Made by a program: the position numbers and the translations under genes | Notes under the pieces: generated by a model | Told to the model about the DNA's origin: nothing | The model's input: only the letters and a program-made list of their open reading frames with translations | The model's database searches: none | Shown: positions 27,701 through 36,968 of the stretch, one piece after another | Layout of the letters: every line of letters begins with the position of its first letter | How positions within the stretch are numbered: position 1 is the stretch's first letter | NCBI GenBank assembly: GCA_903875455.1 | Contig: CAIQWF010000004.1 | Location: 1-43,225 of the forward strand | Direction of reading: 5' to 3' | Length of the DNA: 43,225 nt | DNA from: an uncultured Pseudomonadota bacterium | GTDB taxonomy: Bacteria > Pseudomonadota > Gammaproteobacteria > Methylococcales > Methylomonadaceae

Positions 27701-27781
27701 ACGGCAATCAAAGTGCTGGTGGATGAACTGGATAAAGCTTTAACGGCGGCCCTGCAAGCGATTCGGTCATTGAAAAACTAG
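24734..27781 (+). CDS. Hybrid histidine kinase 2: CHASE sensor, PAS, HisKA, HATPase_c, REC, HPt
   Basis: A membrane sensor of 1015 residues. I chose the ATG at 24734 (MKFSVKPTF); a TTG lies directly before it. It starts 11 bases inside the end of kinase 1, implying translational coupling. Transmembrane helices at about 14-34 and 315-338 enclose a CHASE domain (about 70-290; [18 protein letters not shown]). One PAS domain follows (about 365-470), then HisKA with H508 in [11 protein letters not shown], HATPase_c with [10 protein letters not shown] and GTGLGLTIS, a receiver with D803 in [10 protein letters not shown], and HPt with H959 in [10 protein letters not shown]. From HisKA to HPt it is closely similar to kinase 1, evidence of a tandem duplication followed by exchange of the sensor half. 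The extracellular ligand is unknown; CHASE domains in other proteins bind small molecules. Confidence 0.92.
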   Translation: MKFSVKPTFNLSHLLPVLVLCLCLAVTYYLWSLAYQFSKQELQQQFDFRANEIEILIKQRLRAYAEVLHGGRGLFIASDTVSRDEFKVYINELDIEKFYPGIQGVGFSILIPAGKKQQHLAAIRSEGFSDYNIRPEGVRELYSAIIYIEPFSDRNLRAFGFDMYSETVRRTAMDRAWRNNEIAFSGKVTLVQESGKNVQAGFLMYLPVYRKGADISTLARRLANFRGWIYAPFRMDDFMQAVLEKESKINPDVDLDIYDGKQPLFQALLYNRNNDSLTESQSVFSTRKQIAIAGNSWLLHIHSHADFEKQIDLRQAYLTAGVGIVITLMLTTITWLLANSRRRAFALAQKISADLIERETRYQQMFEGSSSIAVLIDLKNGNIIDANPAASSFWGYSIEKLRTMNIGEIDTRPITEVLPLFELILSKSQHVYAQHRLSDGQIKEVEIYANAIVYQGQMVIHSIVHDITTRKQQEEEIRRLSDSALNKAKLEAEKANRVKSEFLANMSHEIRTPMNAITGMLHLALKTELTAKQRNYLNKISYAAHSLLSIINDILDFSKIESGRLELETAPFSLDEVLRYIADIVEMNAKQKNIVVATLVNEGTPRWLIGDTLRLSQILINLASNAVKFTEQGKIIISVKPELRDAEAVVLRFSVQDSGIGMTSTQIEKLFQPFSQADSSITRRYGGTGLGLTISKQLVEMMGGKIRVESEPGKGSTFIFTIKLGIAQKPVASHKTGQSQQNTVEDFSCLTGRKILLVEDNNLNRELATELLTNLGVVVEIAENGREAVKRVFKEPFDLVFMDIQMPEMDGLTATRLIRADVRFSRLPIIAMTANAMTGDRKNSLEAGMNDHISKPIMPEKLAAVLKFWLTNAIPEKLLKNPVPAQKTQQPPPQLNSGIQLPDYLPSFNIAVALQRAADSPELLRKLLFMFNDEYQNLMPEFKKYLQAGDYEEIRQKAHSLKGAAASLEATEVVAVAAALEKACFNKEITAIKVLVDELDKALTAALQAIRSLKN

Positions 27782-27817
27782 CGTATTGGTATTGCTAAAA
27801 TCAAACGAGGCGTTGTT

Positions 27818-29353
27818 GTGAGTTTAATCCAGTCACTGCTAAATCCTGCTGCTTATCCGCACCCTGTGGTAAAAATCGAGCTGATTGAAACCCATATTTC
27901 CTGGGTATTATTAACTGGCAGCTACGCCTATAAAATTAAAAAGCCGATTCAGTTTGATTTTCTGGATTTTTCTACCCTGGAAAAACGTCATTTTTACTGT
28001 GCAGAAGAAATTCGCCTCAATAGCCGCCTTGCTCGTGATTTATATTTACAGCTTGTGCCGATTACCGGAAGTGCTGAACAAGCCAAAATCAACGGTGGCG
28101 GTGAAATCATCGACTATGCGGTGCAAATGCGGCAGTTTCCGGGCGGACAGCTGTTGAGTGAAATTGCTGCTCATGGGGATTTAGATACGGCAAGCATTGA
28201 TGAACTCGCCGACCTTACTGCTGATTTTCACCGCCATGCGAAAACCGACAGATCCGATAGCCATTATGGCACTGCGGCAGAAATTCACCGCTGGTTTTCC
28301 GGCAATTTTCTCCATATCCGCCCCTTGCTTGAGAATGGGGAGTTCCTGCAACAAATTGAAAAACTGGCGCAATGGGGAGAGCGGGAGCGGGCAAAAATTT
28401 CCACTTTGATCCCACAGCGCAAGCAACAAGGCTTTATCCGCGAATGTCACGGCGATTTGCACCTGGGCAACATCGCCTTGATTGATAATAAAGTCACGCC
28501 GTTTGACGGCATTGAATTCAACCCGGCTTTGCGCTGGATAGATGTCATCAGCGAAGTGGCGTTTGTGCTGATGGATTTGCAAAAACGCGGAATGGCGGAT
28601 TTTGCCTATCGCTTTTTAAATCGTTATTTGAGCCAGACCGGTGATTATCAGGGTCTGAGTTTATTGCCTTATTATCTGGTTTATCGGGCATTGGTGCGCT
28701 GCAAAGTCGCTTTGTTGCGCTGGCAGCAACATAAAAACGGCCAAGATTTTCAGGAGGCCGAAAGCTATGCCAATCTGGCGGAAAGTTTCAGCGCGGCCAA
28801 ACCGCCGCTATTGATGATTACCCACGGCTTTTCCGGTTCAGGGAAGTCGACCCTGGGCGCACAACTGGCTGAAAAGCTGGGCTTGATTCATTTGCGCTCC
28901 GATGTGGAGCGGCAACGCTTGTTTGGCAAATCAAAACAAGGTACAGACAGGGAGATTAATCAGGCTATTTACAGCCCAGAAAATATTCAGTTGATTTATC
29001 AAAAGCTGGCTGATTTCAGTGCAACAATGCTGGATGCCGGTTTTTCTGTGCTGATTGATGCGGCATTTTTGAAAACTGGGCAGCGCGGTTTGTTTCAGCA
29101 ACTGGCGGCTGAAAAACAGCTAAAGTTTTTGATTCTGGATTTTTACGCCCCGGAAGCGGAATTAAAACAGCGGATTATGCAGCGATTAGAACATGGAGAG
29201 GATGCGTCAGAGGCGACCTTGGCGGTGTTGGAACATCAGCTTAAAACTGCACAGGCCTTTACTGCGCAGGAACAGGAGAGGGTGATTCAGGTTGATAGCA
29301 GTGCAGGCGATGCTTTGGATTCCTTGCTTAAAAAGTTGCAAGGACAGTGTTAA
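27818..29353 (+). CDS. Aminoglycoside-phosphotransferase-like domain fused to a P-loop kinase domain
   Basis: A cytosolic protein of 511 residues starting with GTG. The N-terminal part (about 1-320) has the protein-kinase-like APH fold: YAYKIKKPIQFDFLDF as the ATP-lysine strand, the catalytic loop H211-G212-D213 in HGDLHLGNI, and DGIEFNPALRWID as the metal-binding segment. The C-terminal part (about 328-505) is a P-loop kinase with Walker A G337FSGSGKST, LRSDVERQR and a predicted small-molecule kinase fold of the gluconate/zeta-toxin-like type. This two-part architecture (COG2187 plus COG0645) is widespread in proteobacteria, commonly annotated as a bifunctional aminoglycoside phosphotransferase/ATP-binding protein. 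The true substrates are not known to me, and there is no reason to infer antibiotic resistance. It lies 36 bases after hybrid kinase 2 on the same strand and may belong to that transcript. Confidence 0.85.
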   Translation: MSLIQSLLNPAAYPHPVVKIELIETHISWVLLTGSYAYKIKKPIQFDFLDFSTLEKRHFYCAEEIRLNSRLARDLYLQLVPITGSAEQAKINGGGEIIDYAVQMRQFPGGQLLSEIAAHGDLDTASIDELADLTADFHRHAKTDRSDSHYGTAAEIHRWFSGNFLHIRPLLENGEFLQQIEKLAQWGERERAKISTLIPQRKQQGFIRECHGDLHLGNIALIDNKVTPFDGIEFNPALRWIDVISEVAFVLMDLQKRGMADFAYRFLNRYLSQTGDYQGLSLLPYYLVYRALVRCKVALLRWQQHKNGQDFQEAESYANLAESFSAAKPPLLMITHGFSGSGKSTLGAQLAEKLGLIHLRSDVERQRLFGKSKQGTDREINQAIYSPENIQLIYQKLADFSATMLDAGFSVLIDAAFLKTGQRGLFQQLAAEKQLKFLILDFYAPEAELKQRIMQRLEHGEDASEATLAVLEHQLKTAQAFTAQEQERVIQVDSSAGDALDSLLKKLQGQC

Positions 29354-29374
29354 AAATAATCCCTATTTTCTTAT

Positions 29375-29432
29375 CCGTTCATCCTGAGCTTGTCGAAGGA
29401 TGTTTGTGGTTCGACAAGCTCACCACGAACGG
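29375..29432. repeat. Inverted-repeat element of the GAGCTTGTCGAA / TTCGACAAGCTC type
   Basis: CCGTTC and GAACGG form the outer arms (29375-29380, 29427-29432). GAGCTTGTCGAA (29386-29397) and TTCGACAAGCTC (29410-29421) form a perfect 12-bp inner stem. This is a REP-like dispersed repeat seen in many bacteria, often readable as the peptide HPELVEG. It sits in the 122-base space between two convergent genes and may also serve as a bidirectional terminator or mRNA end. Confidence 0.8.
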
Positions 29433-29475
29433 AAGAGGGATGTTATTGTTAATCATATTCTCAGAGCAGCCGACA

Positions 29476-32400
29476 TCAGTTTTTTTTCACAATCAAGCCG
29501 ATTTGCAGCTTTGCGCTGCACTGTTTCAAAATATCTGCGGCCAGTTCCAGGTCAAAGTTGTGCACGGCGGCATAGAAAGGCTGAAACTGTTCGGCAAAGG
29601 CTATTTTTAGCAGGGCCTTGTTTGCTTCTATCTTATCCACGGCTTCAGAATTATTTTCCTCAAGCAACTGGGCAATCTGGAAAATAAAATTCTCAAGCGC
29701 TACCCGGTCGATTTGCACAGGCGGTTCTGGTTCCGTTTGCTCAGGCTGCTGCAAGTTTTCTTCAATTTGGCTGACCAGGTTTTGCAAATTTGTGCTTAAG
29801 GATTGCAGGAACGGTTGCAACTGCATGGCCAGCGGAATTTGATGCGCGTGTAAGATGCCTTCGATAGTAGCGGCATCTTTTTTCAGCTGTTCTGCGCCAA
29901 GATTACCGGCCAAACCTTTCAGCGTGTGCGTTAAGCGTTCAGCCACTTTCATTTGCTCTGTCGCCAGAGCATGATCCAGCTGCTGCGAAAATTGTTTTTG
30001 CGTCTCGGCAAATTTACAGAGCAAGGATAAATAAAGGCCCTGTTTGCCCAGGCAGTGGTTTAATCCGGCGTTGATATTCAGTCCTTCAATTGCCTGAACC
30101 TTGACAAAGTTAGGGTCTGGCTCATGCTGTTGCGGCCCGGCAGACAAAGATTGGCCATTGGCTGAGGCTCGCGGTTTTATCCAGCGCAACAGCTTGTTCC
30201 ACAGCTCTTCCGGCTCAATCGGTTTGCCGATATGGTCATTCATTCCCGCCGCCAGACAGGTATTACGGTCAGACAGCATGGCGTTGGCGGTCATCGCCAC
30301 AATCGGCAGTTCGGCAAACTCACCGCCTAACTCACGAATGGCAAGCGTTGCCTCAATACCATCCATCACCGGCATTTGCATATCCATCAACACAATGTCG
30401 TATTGATTTTCCTGCACCATTTGCACGGCCACTTCGCCATTTTCTGCGACATCTGTGATTAACCTGGCCTCTTTTAGCAGTTCTGTTGCCACTTCCTGAT
30501 TTAGGGCGTTATCTTCCACCAGCAAGACATGAGCCCCTTGAATGGTGTGCAGCAGCGAAAACACCGAGGTTAAATTTTCATTGTCTGCAAGTTTGCGGCG
30601 GTCTTCACCGCGCAATAACCACAAGGCGGTATTAAACAAAGTGGAAGCGTTGACAGGTTTCAGCAGCACTTCGGCAATGCCAACCTGCTCGGCTTGGGAG
30701 GTCAGCTCTTCCCGGTCAAACGAGGTTGCCATCACCAGATGCGGCGGTTTTTCCAGCCCCAGTTTCAAGATATGCCCCGCCATTTCAATGCCGTTCATGC
30801 CCGGCATATCCCAGTCCAGAAACACAATCTGAAAAGGCCGGTTTTCACCGGCAGCCTGTTTAATCGCTTCCAGCGCCTGAGCTCCTGAAGATGCCTGCTG
30901 AGGGGCAAAGCCCATATTTTTAAGGTAAGCCGATATAATTTCGCGGGTGTAATCGGCATCATCCACCACCAAAATCTTGCAGCCCTGTAAATTCGGCTCC
31001 AAAAGCCGGTTTTTCTGTTTTTGACTTTTATCAAGGCAAGCCGTAAACCAAAATGTTGAACCTTGGCCATATTCACTGTTTACGCCGACGTCCCCGCCCA
31101 TTAAGTTGGCAAGTTTTTTGGCAATTGCCAATCCCAGGCCGGTTCCGCCATATTTGCGGGTGGTGGAACTGTCCGCTTGCTGAAACGATTGAAATAACTT
31201 TTCAAGCTGTTCTTTGCTCAGGCCAATGCCGGTATCATGCACGGCAAAATACAGCTCTACTTCCCTGCCTTTGTCGGTGTTAAGGTGTGCTTCAATTACA
31301 ATTCGGCCCTGTTCGGTAAATTTGACCGCATTATTGGCATAGTTGATTAAAATTTGTTTCAGGCGCACCGGATCGCCAATCAGATAATCAGGAATGGCAG
31401 GATCAACCTTAAATACCAGTTCCAGCGATTTTTCGACGGTTTTTTCCCGGATTAGGGTGACAACGCTGTCCAGTACACTTTCCAAATCAAATTCAACCTG
31501 CTCAAGAGTCAATTTGTTGGCTTCAATTTTGGAAAAATCCAGAATATCGTTAATGATTTCCAGCAGGTGCTGGCTGGAAAGCTGAATTTTTTCCATAAAC
31601 GTTTGCTGACGCGGGGTCAGTTCGGTTTTTAGGATCAGATGGGTGAGGCCGGTGATGGCATTCATCGGGGTGCGGATTTCATGGCTCATATTGGCCAAAA
31701 AGCCTGATTTAGCCTGATTCGCCTGCTCTGCAACCAAGCGTTGCTGGGTTAGTTTATTTTCCTGACGCAGCAGATCATAAATGTGTTGTTCGCTGGCTTT
31801 GCGCTCGGTGATGTCCTGTACGATACCCACCACATGTGACGGCATGTTTTTTTCGTCTATCAGATATTCACCGGCTCCCCATATCCAGCGGATTTCGCCG
31901 TCAGTCCGGCGGATTCTGCATTCAACGGTCCAGCCTGACTGTTCTTTGATGCCGATTTCAACCTGGCGGGCTACTTCGGCTCTGTCCTCCGGGATGACAT
32001 GCTCAAGAAACACCGGGTAGCTCCACTCAAGCTCTAATGAGTTGTAGCCAAAAATCCGGGCATGTTCCTGGTTTCGGGAAACCTTCAGGGTTTGCAAATT
32101 CAAATCCCAGATGCCTATGTGTGTTGCTTCCAGGATGAATTGCAGCCGGTTCTGGTTATCCTGCAACGCCTGCTGTGCTTCTTTGAGAGTATGAATATCG
32201 GTGCAGGTGCCAAACCATTTATGAATGTTGCCGTTGTCATCAAAAGACGGAATACCGCGAACCAGCCACCAGCGATAAACCCCGTCATGGCGGCGTAGTC
32301 GGCATTCGAGAGCATAAACGCCATTGTTATTAACGGCATTCTGCCAGGCATCCCAGGCGCGTTGCTGGTCGTCGGGGTGAAAAGGTTTATTCCAGCCATC

Positions 32401-34482
32401 CCCGTGACTTTCTTCCATTGTTAGGCCGGTATAGTCCACCCATTGCTGGTTGAAATAAGTATTTAAGCCGCCTGTATCACAAGTCCAGACGATTTGCGGC
32501 ATGGCTTCCGCCAGCAGGCGAAACTCTCTGTTGCTTTTATTCAGAGCTATTTCAGATTCTTTAATCTCGTAAATATCGGTGCAGGTACCAAACCATTTGG
32601 AAATCTCGCCGTTTTCATCAAAGATCGGCACAGCCCGAACCAGCCACCAGCGATAAACGCCATCATGGCGGCGGAGTCGGTATTCTTGGGAATATTCACT
32701 CTTGCTACTGAGGGAATTTTGCCACTCATCTAAAGCGTGTTGCCGGTCATCGGGGTGAAAAGGTTTAATCCAGCCAAGCCCATAACTTTCAGCAAGACTC
32801 ATGCCGCTATAATCTGCCCATTGCTGGCTTATATAAGTATTCCAGCCGTCTGGACGAGCCACCCAGACGATTTGCGGCATGGCTTCGGCCAGCAGGCGAA
32901 ACTCTCTGGTGCTTTCATTCAGAGCTATTTCAGATTCTTTAATCTCTTCAATATCGGTGCAGGTACCAAACCATTTGTAAATTTCGCCGTCGCTATTAAA
33001 TACCGGCACCCCGCGCACCAAAAACCAGCGATAAACCCCGTCATGGCGGCGGATTTGGCTGGCCTGGCTATAAGGATGCTTATTAATCACCGCATCCTGC
33101 CAATTATCCAGAGCGCATTGCTGGTCGTCAGGATGAATCGCTTTAAACCCGCCCTTTCCATAGCTTTCTTCCAGAGTCATGCCGGTATAATCCAGCCATT
33201 GGCGGTTAAAATAGGTCGTATCCCCTGCGGCATCAGCAATCCAGACGCTTTGCGGCATGGATTCTGCCAGCAGACGAAATTCTGCTTCACTGGCTTTGAG
33301 CTTATCTTCGATGCGTTTACGTTCGCTGATGTCTCGCGCAGAAACTACCGCACCAACAATTTTGCCGTCCTGATTGTGAATCGGGGCAAAGTTGAAGCTG
33401 CCAGTCCATGTTTCGCCGGTGTCTGTGCGGCGTAAATTCAGTTCTAAATCGCTGACTGTCTCGCCTTGCAAGGCACGCGGTATCGGTCTTTGTTCTGGGG
33501 GGAGCTGTTTCCCGTCCACCGAGTACAGATCAATGAAATTACGAAGCTCATTGAGGGTGTGACAACAGCATTGTTTGTTTTTAAAGCGGTGGAATGTGGC
33601 AAAGGCATCGTTAAACTCAAGCAGCATACCTTCGGCATCAGTGACATAAACCGCATCGCTCATGCTGGCTAAAGCCGCTTCCAGTTTTACTTTAGCTGAT
33701 TTAATTTCCATTTCAGCCTGCTTGCGTTCAGTGATGACCTCAGAGAACAGGATGAGGCCGCCGATTTCCCCTTTGCGGGTGAACCAAGGCCGCGTTTCCC
33801 AGCGTACCCAGTCAACCTTGCCATCCGCACGAAAAAACTGTTCTTCCTCATTCTTTTCCACCGCTCCAGCCAAAGTACGTTGATGAATCTTTTTCCATCG
33901 TTCAGGAATATCAGGAAAGATTTCATAATGACTGCGGCCTCTCAGATCCAGTTCCGTTAAACCGTAATCAGCAAGCCAACGGTCGCTGTAAGCCATGTAA
34001 CACATGTTCCGGTCAAACATGGCAATCGAGGCCGGGGCATAATGAATAAACAAGCGCAGCTGTTCTTCGCTCTCGCGCAGTTTGAATTTGATTTTTTTGC
34101 GCTCAGTGATATTTTCGTGACTAATCACCGCGCCGCCAGCTGAGTTTTGCAGCGGGGTTACGGTCATGGAAAACCAGCGTTCCTCATCAGGGCTATGACA
34201 CGGGTATTCCAGCTTGAAGATAGGTTGTTCTCCGTTTAAAACCGCCTGAATTCCTTTTAATGCGGCTTCAGCCTCAGCACCATGAGGATAATTAAGCGCA
34301 TTTTTACAAAGCTCCAGATAGTTTGTGCCGACATCATGGCTGGTATCGGCCAAACTGTTTTTCTCACCAAACTGCCGCCAGGCCTGATTGACGCCGACAA
34401 TAACGCCTTGTGCATCCAATACCGCGATATGAGACGTGAGTGAATCTAATACATCGAAATTGAAGTTGTTTCTGTCGGACAT
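29476..34482 (-). CDS. Giant cytosolic hybrid histidine kinase 3: seven PAS, HisKA, HATPase_c, two REC, HPt
   Basis: A protein of 1668 residues with no signal peptide or transmembrane span. PAS/PAC domains begin at about 9, 135, 262, 394, 520, 646 and 778; units four to six are a tandem triplication. The kinase core has H934 in [13 protein letters not shown]-box [10 protein letters not shown] and G2 box GTGLGLAIA. The first receiver has D1223 in [11 protein letters not shown] and the second D1367 in [10 protein letters not shown]; both also keep the acidic pair (VVDD, VEDN). The HPt has H1519 in [10 protein letters not shown], and a further helical tail of about 90 residues follows a Glu/Pro linker. 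The layout is like BarA/TorS-type hybrid kinases with all relay sites intact. The signal is intracellular. It is convergent with the phosphotransferase fusion gene, whose end it faces across a repeat element. Confidence 0.92.
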   Translation of the reverse strand: MSDRNNFNFDVLDSLTSHIAVLDAQGVIVGVNQAWRQFGEKNSLADTSHDVGTNYLELCKNALNYPHGAEAEAALKGIQAVLNGEQPIFKLEYPCHSPDEERWFSMTVTPLQNSAGGAVISHENITERKKIKFKLRESEEQLRLFIHYAPASIAMFDRNMCYMAYSDRWLADYGLTELDLRGRSHYEIFPDIPERWKKIHQRTLAGAVEKNEEEQFFRADGKVDWVRWETRPWFTRKGEIGGLILFSEVITERKQAEMEIKSAKVKLEAALASMSDAVYVTDAEGMLLEFNDAFATFHRFKNKQCCCHTLNELRNFIDLYSVDGKQLPPEQRPIPRALQGETVSDLELNLRRTDTGETWTGSFNFAPIHNQDGKIVGAVVSARDISERKRIEDKLKASEAEFRLLAESMPQSVWIADAAGDTTYFNRQWLDYTGMTLEESYGKGGFKAIHPDDQQCALDNWQDAVINKHPYSQASQIRRHDGVYRWFLVRGVPVFNSDGEIYKWFGTCTDIEEIKESEIALNESTREFRLLAEAMPQIVWVARPDGWNTYISQQWADYSGMSLAESYGLGWIKPFHPDDRQHALDEWQNSLSSKSEYSQEYRLRRHDGVYRWWLVRAVPIFDENGEISKWFGTCTDIYEIKESEIALNKSNREFRLLAEAMPQIVWTCDTGGLNTYFNQQWVDYTGLTMEESHGDGWNKPFHPDDQQRAWDAWQNAVNNNGVYALECRLRRHDGVYRWWLVRGIPSFDDNGNIHKWFGTCTDIHTLKEAQQALQDNQNRLQFILEATHIGIWDLNLQTLKVSRNQEHARIFGYNSLELEWSYPVFLEHVIPEDRAEVARQVEIGIKEQSGWTVECRIRRTDGEIRWIWGAGEYLIDEKNMPSHVVGIVQDITERKASEQHIYDLLRQENKLTQQRLVAEQANQAKSGFLANMSHEIRTPMNAITGLTHLILKTELTPRQQTFMEKIQLSSQHLLEIINDILDFSKIEANKLTLEQVEFDLESVLDSVVTLIREKTVEKSLELVFKVDPAIPDYLIGDPVRLKQILINYANNAVKFTEQGRIVIEAHLNTDKGREVELYFAVHDTGIGLSKEQLEKLFQSFQQADSSTTRKYGGTGLGLAIAKKLANLMGGDVGVNSEYGQGSTFWFTACLDKSQKQKNRLLEPNLQGCKILVVDDADYTREIISAYLKNMGFAPQQASSGAQALEAIKQAAGENRPFQIVFLDWDMPGMNGIEMAGHILKLGLEKPPHLVMATSFDREELTSQAEQVGIAEVLLKPVNASTLFNTALWLLRGEDRRKLADNENLTSVFSLLHTIQGAHVLLVEDNALNQEVATELLKEARLITDVAENGEVAVQMVQENQYDIVLMDMQMPVMDGIEATLAIRELGGEFAELPIVAMTANAMLSDRNTCLAAGMNDHIGKPIEPEELWNKLLRWIKPRASANGQSLSAGPQQHEPDPNFVKVQAIEGLNINAGLNHCLGKQGLYLSLLCKFAETQKQFSQQLDHALATEQMKVAERLTHTLKGLAGNLGAEQLKKDAATIEGILHAHQIPLAMQLQPFLQSLSTNLQNLVSQIEENLQQPEQTEPEPPVQIDRVALENFIFQIAQLLEENNSEAVDKIEANKALLKIAFAEQFQPFYAAVHNFDLELAADILKQCSAKLQIGLIVKKN
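32170..33303 (-). repeat. Tandem triplication inside hybrid kinase 3 (378-base period)
   Basis: The string atatcggtgc (plus strand) recurs at 32195, 32573 and 32951, each exactly 378 bases apart, and is followed each time by aggt(g/a)ccaaaccattt. Each unit encodes one PAS-PAC domain containing EFRLLAE(A/S)[12 protein letters not shown] and KWFGTCTDI. The exact 126-codon period without any insertion or deletion points to duplication by unequal recombination. Confidence 0.9.
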
Positions 34483-34955
34483 TTTATTGCGGGGGCGTTA
34501 ATTTTATGATAGCGGCAGAGTGGATAGGAAACAGTCTATATTATCTAGCATTTAAAAACTGTGACCTATATTCTACTTGATATTCCAACGCCTCTTCTAG
34601 CATATTTATTTTATTGAAATAAGATTCAGATTGCTTGCTGTGTGCGGGCGGAAGCTAGGTTAAGTAAAAAATGCAGTAGTTAAAATAACAGCTTTTAATT
34701 GTAGAATGGCCAGAATTATAAAGATTTGACTCTAACAGTAAAGTTTTGCATCAGGCTGGATAAACTTTGTTATGTACAGAGCATTTTTTGACGGGGGGAG
34801 CACATTCAAAGAGGCAGATCTGACGGTTTTAGAGCTGTCTGTTTTCGCCGCCAGAAATTCGGCGAAGGCGTTAGCTGAGTGATTGCGGGTTTTGTGTCGC
34901 TGCGATTTAAGTTCAGTGACTTTTGCAGGACTTTTGAATTTTTCAGAAAAAAGCT
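34483..34955. other. Intergenic region between hybrid kinase 3 and rpsT, no convincing gene
   Basis: This space of about 470 bases must hold the leftward promoter of hybrid kinase 3, which I could not place with confidence. It contains an inverted repeat TTCGCCG-ccagaaatt-CGGCGAA (34844-34866) and the palindrome CAGATCTG (34815-34822). A 36-codon frame from ATG 34772 to a TGA (MYRAFFDGGS...) covers both but has no Shine-Dalgarno, so I do not call it as a gene. Confidence 0.5.
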
Positions 34956-34991
34956 ATAAAAAAAAGGCCAAAGCACGAAACTTTGACCTTT
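34956..34991 (-). terminator. Rho-independent terminator of rpsT
   Basis: Read on the minus strand, AAAGGTCAAAG pairs with CTTTGGCCTTT (one G-U pair) across TTTCGTG, followed by about eight T. It lies 29 bases after the rpsT stop codon. Confidence 0.88.
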
Positions 34992-35019
34992 CTGTTATTC
35001 AGGTAAGTGCTGTTAGCGT

Positions 35020-35283
35020 TTAAGCCATTGCACGAACTTTTTCGTTTAATCTGCTTTTACTACGCGCTGCCTTATTTTTGTGAATAAGACCTTTGGTAAC
35101 TGCTGAATCAATAACAGGCATCGCGGTTTTAAAAGCTGCTTGGGCTTTTTCCTTGTCACCTGTATTAACGGCAGCGATTACTTTCTTGATAAAAGTGCGT
35201 AAGTTGCTACGTTGACCCGCGTTGCGAATACGGCTTTTTTCTGCCTGACGCGCTCTTTTTTTAGCTTGTGCTGTATTAGCCAT
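35020..35283 (-). CDS. rpsT: 30S ribosomal protein S20
   Basis: A basic protein of 87 residues that binds 16S rRNA in the small subunit. The start MANTAQAKKRARQAEKSRIRN is closely similar to the usual MANIKSAKKRA-type opening; the helix FIKKVIAAVNTGDKEKAQ and the closing KGLIHKNKAARSKSRLNEKV are diagnostic. Length is normal (86-89). It is divergent from murJ, an arrangement common in gammaproteobacteria. The start codon is ATG at 35283, and its transcript ends at the adjacent terminator. S20 autoregulates its own translation in E. coli; nothing visible here tests that. Confidence 0.97.
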   Translation of the reverse strand: MANTAQAKKRARQAEKSRIRNAGQRSNLRTFIKKVIAAVNTGDKEKAQAAFKTAMPVIDSAVTKGLIHKNKAARSKSRLNEKVRAMA

Positions 35284-35376
35284 AGTTACTCGATTCTTGC
35301 TATGCGTTATAAAAACCGTGTATTATCTTTTCAAAGTTTAGTATTGTCAATAAATTAGCTAATTATTTGGAGCCGC

Positions 35377-36921
35377 GTGAGCAAGCAACTTTTTAAATCC
35401 ACCGCAATTGTTGGCAGCATGACGCTGTTATCGCGGATTTTGGGATTTGTGCGCGACATGCTTATCGGACAGATTTTCGGGGTGAACGCAGGCACGGATG
35501 CGTTTTTTGTCGCCTTTAAAATCCCCAATTTTTTACGGCGTTTGTTTGCAGAAGGCGCGTTTGCACAAGCTTTTATTCCGGTGTTGGCTGATTATAAAGA
35601 ACAGGGCAGTCAGCAAGCTTTAAAGCTGTTTATTGATAAAACCGCCGGAACTTTGGCGGCAGTGCTATTTTTGATAACCGTGATAGGCATATTTGCCGCC
35701 CCGCTGCTGATTCTGCTATTCGCCCCCGGATTTGCCTGGCAAGGCTCACAGCATGATTTGGCCGTGCAAATGTTGCGCATTACCTTTCCTTATCTCCTGT
35801 TTATTTCGCTGGTCGCCTTTGCCGGGGCGATTTTAAATTCGCACGGCAAATTTGCCATCCCCGCCGTTACGCCGGTGTTACTGAATATTTGCATGATAGC
35901 AGCGGCGATTTATTTGGCGCCGTTAATGCCTGAGCCTGTGACAGCATTAGCGTGGGGTGTGTTGGCCGCAGGTGTTGTGCAATTGCTGTTTCAGTTTCCC
36001 GCTTTGAAAAAATTAGGGTTGTTGCCGCGCCTGAAAATTGATTTTAAAGACTCAGGCGTTAGGCAAGTGATTCAGTTGATGATTCCTGCGCTTTTGGCTT
36101 CATCGATTTCACAAATCAGTTTGTTATTAAACACCCTGCTGGCCTCGTTTTTAACCGCAGGCAGCGTTTCATGGTTATATTATTCCGACCGGTTAGTTGA
36201 GTTTCCGCTAGGGATTTTCGGGATTGCCCTGGCGACGGTAATTCTGCCGAGTTTATCCAAAAATCATGCCGCAGAAGATAAAGCCGCTTTTTCAAACGCG
36301 CTGGATTGGGGCTTGCGTTTTGTGTTGCTGATTGGCATCCCTGCTACATTGGGCTTACTGTTGCTGGCGGAGCCGATTCTGTCAACCTTGTTTCAATATC
36401 ACGAGTTTAGCACCCATGATGTGCAAATGGCGGGCAGAAGTTTAATGGCGTATTCATTAGGTCTGGTCGGTTTTATTTTGGTGAAAGTGCTGGTGCCGGG
36501 CTTTACCTCGCGCAAGGACATGAAAACTCCGGTGCGCTTTGGTTTGTACACGATGCTGGCAAACATGGTTTTTGGTTTGCTGCTGATTTTGCCATTGGCT
36601 CATGCCGGATTGGCCTTGGCAACTTCGTTAGGGGCGCTGTTTAATGCCGGATTATTATTATGGCGGCTGTTGAAAGAACAGGTTTATCAACCGGTGGCAG
36701 GCTGGGGCTGGTTTTTAACAAGGCTGATTCTTGCCAATGCCCTGATGGCTGCCGGACTGATTTATTTTGTTGATAAAAGCTTGTGGTATCACTGGAGCGC
36801 CAGTGAACGGCTGATACATTTGGGGGCTTATGTTTTTGCCGCAATAGCTGTTTATGGATTGAGCTTGTTCCTGCTGGGTTTGCGGCCCCAACAATTGTTG
36901 GCGAAAGGAAGTTCTGTTTAA
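35377..36921 (+). CDS. murJ: Lipid II flippase MurJ (MviN)
   Basis: An integral membrane protein of 514 residues that moves lipid II across the inner membrane for peptidoglycan synthesis. The opening STAIVGSMTLLSRILGFVRDMLIGQIFG, the segment FFVAFKIPNFLRRLFAEGAFAQAFIP (conserved charged residues in the central cavity) and the block RLVEFPLGIFGIALATVILPSLS are highly characteristic. About fourteen hydrophobic helices are present. The start is GTG at 35377, supported by TTGGAG about five bases upstream. The frame runs without interruption to 36921. The neighbour ribF downstream (after a small exported Dabb protein) is the usual gammaproteobacterial context, since murJ, ribF, ileS and lspA are often consecutive. 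Confidence 0.97.
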   Translation: MSKQLFKSTAIVGSMTLLSRILGFVRDMLIGQIFGVNAGTDAFFVAFKIPNFLRRLFAEGAFAQAFIPVLADYKEQGSQQALKLFIDKTAGTLAAVLFLITVIGIFAAPLLILLFAPGFAWQGSQHDLAVQMLRITFPYLLFISLVAFAGAILNSHGKFAIPAVTPVLLNICMIAAAIYLAPLMPEPVTALAWGVLAAGVVQLLFQFPALKKLGLLPRLKIDFKDSGVRQVIQLMIPALLASSISQISLLLNTLLASFLTAGSVSWLYYSDRLVEFPLGIFGIALATVILPSLSKNHAAEDKAAFSNALDWGLRFVLLIGIPATLGLLLLAEPILSTLFQYHEFSTHDVQMAGRSLMAYSLGLVGFILVKVLVPGFTSRKDMKTPVRFGLYTMLANMVFGLLLILPLAHAGLALATSLGALFNAGLLLWRLLKEQVYQPVAGWGWFLTRLILANALMAAGLIYFVDKSLWYHWSASERLIHLGAYVFAAIAVYGLSLFLLGLRPQQLLAKGSSV

Positions 36922-36968
36922 GCTTGCCGACCGTATTTGTTAGTTAAACGCAAAAGAGGAAAATGATT

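Noticed and set aside
27818-29353. Antibiotic resistance by the APH-like domain.
   Set aside because: The APH fold is shared by many small-molecule kinases, and this particular fusion is a widespread chromosomal protein. Nothing in the sequence points to an antibiotic as substrate.
29347-29687. Two overlapping forward reading frames of 87 and 95 codons across the repeat element.
   Set aside because: They consist of the repeat plus the antisense of hybrid kinase 3, with no ribosome site or family similarity.
34600-34680. Possible cyclic-di-GMP riboswitch in the region upstream of kinase 3 (AGCTAGGTTAA).
   Set aside because: The conserved GEMM core positions and paired arms are not present in order.
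34827-34848. GTTTTAGAGCT followed by CTGTTTT, resembling the start of a type II CRISPR repeat; a GTTTTAGAGCTA also occurs near 2177.
   Set aside because: Each is a single occurrence without repeats, spacers or cas genes, and the match breaks down after a few bases. Coincidence is the simplest explanation.
34772-34882. 36-codon frame MYRAFFDGGS... upstream of hybrid kinase 3.
   Set aside because: No Shine-Dalgarno, no recognised motif, and it overlaps an inverted repeat. Not supported as a gene.
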